From the NCBI GenBank assembly GCA_903875575.1, contig CAIQWJ010000033.1, positions 124,001-188,000 on the forward strand: a stretch of DNA of 64,000 nt, in the 5' to 3' direction. Numbering within the stretch: position 1 is the first letter of the stretch; every line of letters begins with the position of its first letter. This DNA is from an uncultured Acidobacteriia bacterium (lineage in GTDB: Bacteria; Acidobacteriota; Terriglobia; Bryobacterales; Bryobacteraceae). The notes under the pieces are model-generated. The model worked only from the letters and a program-made list of their open reading frames with translations. It was not told where the DNA came from and did not search any database. Both the position numbers and the translations under genes were made by a program. This document shows positions 61,625 to 64,000 of the stretch, in pieces.

Positions 61625-62907
61625 TTCTTCTCCCACTCCAGCTTCGGCCCATCGTTCCCCGCCACCGAATACAACGCCCCCGGCGCATTCCGCGTCTTCT
61701 GAAACTCCTCCAGCTTCTGCCCGCGCATCGCGGCATAGATATGAAGATTCGAAACCCCCACCACCGCCCCCAGCTTCTCCAGCATGAAGAAAATCACGCC
61801 GTAGTGAATCATCCCCCGCCAATCCCGCGTGCGTACCAGTTCGCACTCCTCCGCCGTCAGCCCATACTCCGCAAACAAAACCTCCGGCTCCGCCAGAAAA
61901 CGCCGCCGATGCTCCCTGTCAATCAACTCATGCAGAAACTTGTTCAGCCGATAAGCCCGCGTACTATTCGCCAGCGTGAACGGATACGTCCCCTCCAGTT
62001 GCTCCGCGCCAGCCAGTTGATGCCCCACATGCCGCAGATACTCCGCCACCTCGTCAGCCGCGGGCGCAACAGCCTGATTCTCGTAAATCACCGTCGTCAG
62101 GCCGGTCATCGTCGGCAGATAGTAAGTCTGGTGGATCTTCTTCACGCTCGCCGAAAGCGCCCCCCGCATGATCAGCCACATGATCACCTCCGCCCCTTCC
62201 ACGCCCCCCAGCCGCGCATAATCCGCATGGGTCATCTCCGTCAGACTCACCGGATCCTTCTCAATCCGCTCCAGAAACTCCAGATCCCACTCCGTGTTAT
62301 TGAACCCCGAACGCTCGCCATGCACCTGATGCGAGAGCCCGCCCGTCGCCGCAATCACCACTGAAATATCTTCCGGATAACTCTCAATCGCCCGCCGCAG
62401 CGCCTGCCCCAGCTTGTAACAACGCCGCGCCGTCGGAATCGGAAACTGGAGCACCCCCACCTGCAACGGCACAATCGCTCCCGGCCACTCCGGCTCATGC
62501 GGCCACAGCATCGAAAGCGGTGAGAAGCACCCATGATCCAGCGGCTTCTGCTGGAAGAACGACATATCGAACTCATCCGCCGCCAGGCACTCGCCAATAT
62601 GATGCGACAGCGCCGCATGACCCTTCACCGGCGGGAGCGCCCGCGCTCCGCCCCCCTCATCCGCCACCTGCCACGAATCCCCAATCCCCAACGTAAACGC
62701 CGAGTAATGGTCAAAGAAGAACGACGTCACGTGATCGTTGTAAATCACCAGCAGCACCTCGGGCCGCTTCTCCGCCAGCCACGCCCGAACCGGCGCATAA
62801 GCCTCAAAGATCGGGCTCCACGCCGGGTCGTTCTGTTTCTGATGATCCAGCGCAAAGCCAATCGTCGGAGAGTGTGAGGTGCCAATTGCACCGATAATTC
62901 GTGCCAT
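61621..62907 (-). CDS. Fused LigAB-type extradiol dioxygenase (gallate/protocatechuate 4,5-dioxygenase-like)
   Basis: The product has 428 residues from the ATG at 62907; the in-frame ATG at 63018 was rejected. Residues 1 to about 290 are the LigB-like catalytic domain. His12 in GAIGTSHSPT and His59 in VIYNDHVTSFFF match the iron ligands, with the further His in TGGLSHQVHG. Residues about 320-428 are LigA-like (LNKFLHELIDREHRRRFLAE, GLTAEECELVRTRDWRGMIH). Fused proteins of about 420 residues are gallate dioxygenases (GalA/DesB); protocatechuate is the alternative. The product from gallate is 4-oxalomesaconate. The divergent tannase-family gene supports gallate as substrate. Confidence 0.9.
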   Translation of the reverse strand: MARIIGAIGTSHSPTIGFALDHQKQNDPAWSPIFEAYAPVRAWLAEKRPEVLLVIYNDHVTSFFFDHYSAFTLGIGDSWQVADEGGGARALPPVKGHAALSHHIGECLAADEFDMSFFQQKPLDHGCFSPLSMLWPHEPEWPGAIVPLQVGVLQFPIPTARRCYKLGQALRRAIESYPEDISVVIAATGGLSHQVHGERSGFNNTEWDLEFLERIEKDPVSLTEMTHADYARLGGVEGAEVIMWLIMRGALSASVKKIHQTYYLPTMTGLTTVIYENQAVAPAADEVAEYLRHVGHQLAGAEQLEGTYPFTLANSTRAYRLNKFLHELIDREHRRRFLAEPEVLFAEYGLTAEECELVRTRDWRGMIHYGVIFFMLEKLGAVVGVSNLHIYAAMRGQKLEEFQKTRNAPGALYSVAGNDGPKLEWEKK

Positions 62908-63031
62908 AAGGATTCTTTCAGCATAGGCAGCCCACGCCCCGGCTGAACAGGAGTTTTTCGTTATCGAACCATCGCAACAACATATGATCGAAACCCTTGC
63001 CACTGCGCACGTTTGCACCTACGATAAGCAA

Positions 63032-64000
63032 ATGGTCCTCTCTTCGCCCCGTATCGCCCCGGCCCTGTGCGCTTTCATCGTCGCTGGCACCCTGTCAGCC
63101 CAGACGTCCATCGCCGTGCCTCCCGTCAAGAGCACGCTCGCCAACCTGAAAGTCGTCACCCCGGTTGTCGATTGCCCGCAACTCCAGTCGTTCGACCTCT
63201 CCACCGCCGTCGGCGCGAAAACCAAAATCCGCGAAGTCACCGCCATGCCCGACGCGCGCCCCGCCGGCTACTGCCGAATCCTCGGCACCATTGACCCCGC
63301 CATTCAGTTTGAAGTCCGCCTCCCCCTCTCCAGTTGGACCCAGCGTTTCCTCGAAACCGGCTGCGGCGGCCTCTGCGGCAACCTCAACATCAACGTCAGC
63401 GGCACCACCGGCTGTGCCCCCGCCACCAACGGCGAAATCGCGCTCGCCTCCACCGACATGGGCCATAGCAACGGCCCCGGACGCGGCAATGGCGACCCCA
63501 CCTGGGCCGCCGACAACCCGCAAACGCAAATCGACTTCGCCTATCGCGCCGAACACCTCACCGCACTCGCAGCCAAAGCGCTCATCGGCAAATACTACGG
63601 CCAGAAGCCCGCCTACTCCTACTTCAGCGGCTGTTCCGATGGCGGCCGCGAAGCTCTCATGGAAGCCCAGCGTTACCCCGAAGATTTCAACGGTATCGCC
63701 GCCGGCGCGCCAGCCATGAACTTCATCACGCAGAACACCTTCTATCACGGCTGGAACGCGCGCATGAACACCGCCGCCGATGGCTCGGTCATCCTCAGCG
63801 CCGACAAACTCCCCATCCTCCACAAAGCCGTGGTCGATGCCTGCGACGAACTCGACGGCCTCAAAGACGGCCTCATCTCCTTCCCGCCCGCGTGCAAGTT
63901 CGACACCGCCACCATCATCTGCAAGCCCGGCCAGGACGCCGCCACCTGCCTCACTCCCGCCCAGGCCAACACCGCCAAAGAAATCTACCGCGGCGCACAT
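63032..64000 (+). CDS. Tannase/feruloyl-esterase family protein (3' end beyond window)
   Basis: The gene is cut by the right edge; 323 residues are visible. The signal peptide is IAPALCAFIVAGTLSAQ. The nucleophile elbow is YFSGCSDGGREALMEAQRYP, with Cys201-Ser202 adjacent, as in the CS-D-HC motif of tannases and fungal feruloyl esterases. Further family segments are FLETGCGGLCGNLN and LASTDMGHSNGPG. It would hydrolyse galloyl or feruloyl esters outside the cytoplasm and release gallate or ferulate. It is divergent from the ring-cleavage dioxygenase across 124 bases. The later Asp and His of the triad lie beyond the window. Confidence 0.9.
   Translation, partial: MVLSSPRIAPALCAFIVAGTLSAQTSIAVPPVKSTLANLKVVTPVVDCPQLQSFDLSTAVGAKTKIREVTAMPDARPAGYCRILGTIDPAIQFEVRLPLSSWTQRFLETGCGGLCGNLNINVSGTTGCAPATNGEIALASTDMGHSNGPGRGNGDPTWAADNPQTQIDFAYRAEHLTALAAKALIGKYYGQKPAYSYFSGCSDGGREALMEAQRYPEDFNGIAAGAPAMNFITQNTFYHGWNARMNTAADGSVILSADKLPILHKAVVDACDELDGLKDGLISFPPACKFDTATIICKPGQDAATCLTPAQANTAKEIYRGAH

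Overview
The window is GC-rich bacterial chromosome that looks like Acidobacteriota, most likely the Solibacterales/Bryobacterales (Candidatus Solibacter-like) branch. I infer this from the gene families, not from a marker gene. The families are: paired DUF1592-type cytochromes and DUF1552 proteins; several soluble PQQ-type dehydrogenases with small c-type cytochromes; a very large Oar-like TonB-dependent receptor with an N-terminal carboxypeptidase-regulatory domain; a TolB/TPR protein with the N-terminal domain common in this group; and many Tat-exported oxidoreductases and hydrolases. I see no rRNA, tRNA, CRISPR array, phage or complete insertion sequence.

Layout. 1-13 kb: a TPR protein, an exported sugar isomerase/epimerase-like protein with a small monooxygenase-fold protein, an ankyrin protein, the DUF1592/DUF1552 pair, a two-subunit molybdenum hydroxylase with a divergent AraC regulator, and a small-molecule kinase. 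13.3-14.0 kb: a gene-poor gap with an AT-rich palindrome, short direct repeats that look like an insertion-sequence relic, and two hairpins. 14-27 kb: a hydrolase-sulfatase pair, an exported Gfo/Idh/MocA oxidoreductase, an M24 peptidase, an MBL-fold hydrolase, a beta-helix protein, and two divergent cytochrome-PQQ dehydrogenase pairs. 27-31 kb: the TolB/TPR protein, an ECF sigma factor operon and an M23 peptidase. 31-37 kb: a tightly overlapping operon of two esterases, an unknown secreted protein and a quercetinase-like bicupin. 37-45 kb: two aldo/keto reductases, a small cupin, a GH116 glycosidase with a CobW-type GTPase, a sulfatase relic and a glycosidase-like protein. 45-49 kb: an operon of a TPP enzyme, an MFS transporter and an alpha/beta hydrolase. 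49-58 kb: the TonB receptor divergent from ThuA-PQQ dehydrogenase, then an acylating aldehyde dehydrogenase with a citryl-CoA-lyase-like protein, and a DUF2239 gene. 58.6-61 kb: a decayed HicBA module and a tail-to-tail fusion of two truncated genes. 61-64 kb: a cupin and a gallate/protocatechuate dioxygenase divergent from a tannase-family esterase.

The common theme is uptake and oxidative breakdown of plant-derived carbohydrates and phenolic esters, mostly outside the cytoplasm. Tannase would release gallate and the dioxygenase would open its ring. The esterase-bicupin operon would suit flavonoid-type or other phenolic esters. The PQQ dehydrogenases with cytochromes would feed electrons to the respiratory chain.

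The most distinctive unexplained signals are four. First, an inverted repeat with the same core (ACGGT-N6-ACCGT) sits in two divergent promoter regions that bracket the receptor/ThuA/aldehyde dehydrogenase block. Second, Gly/Arg-rich (RGG) inserts recur in about nine proteins, nearly all exported. Third, two genes are fused tail to tail near 60.37 kb. Fourth, the citryl-CoA-lyase-like/acylating aldehyde dehydrogenase pair has no obvious pathway.
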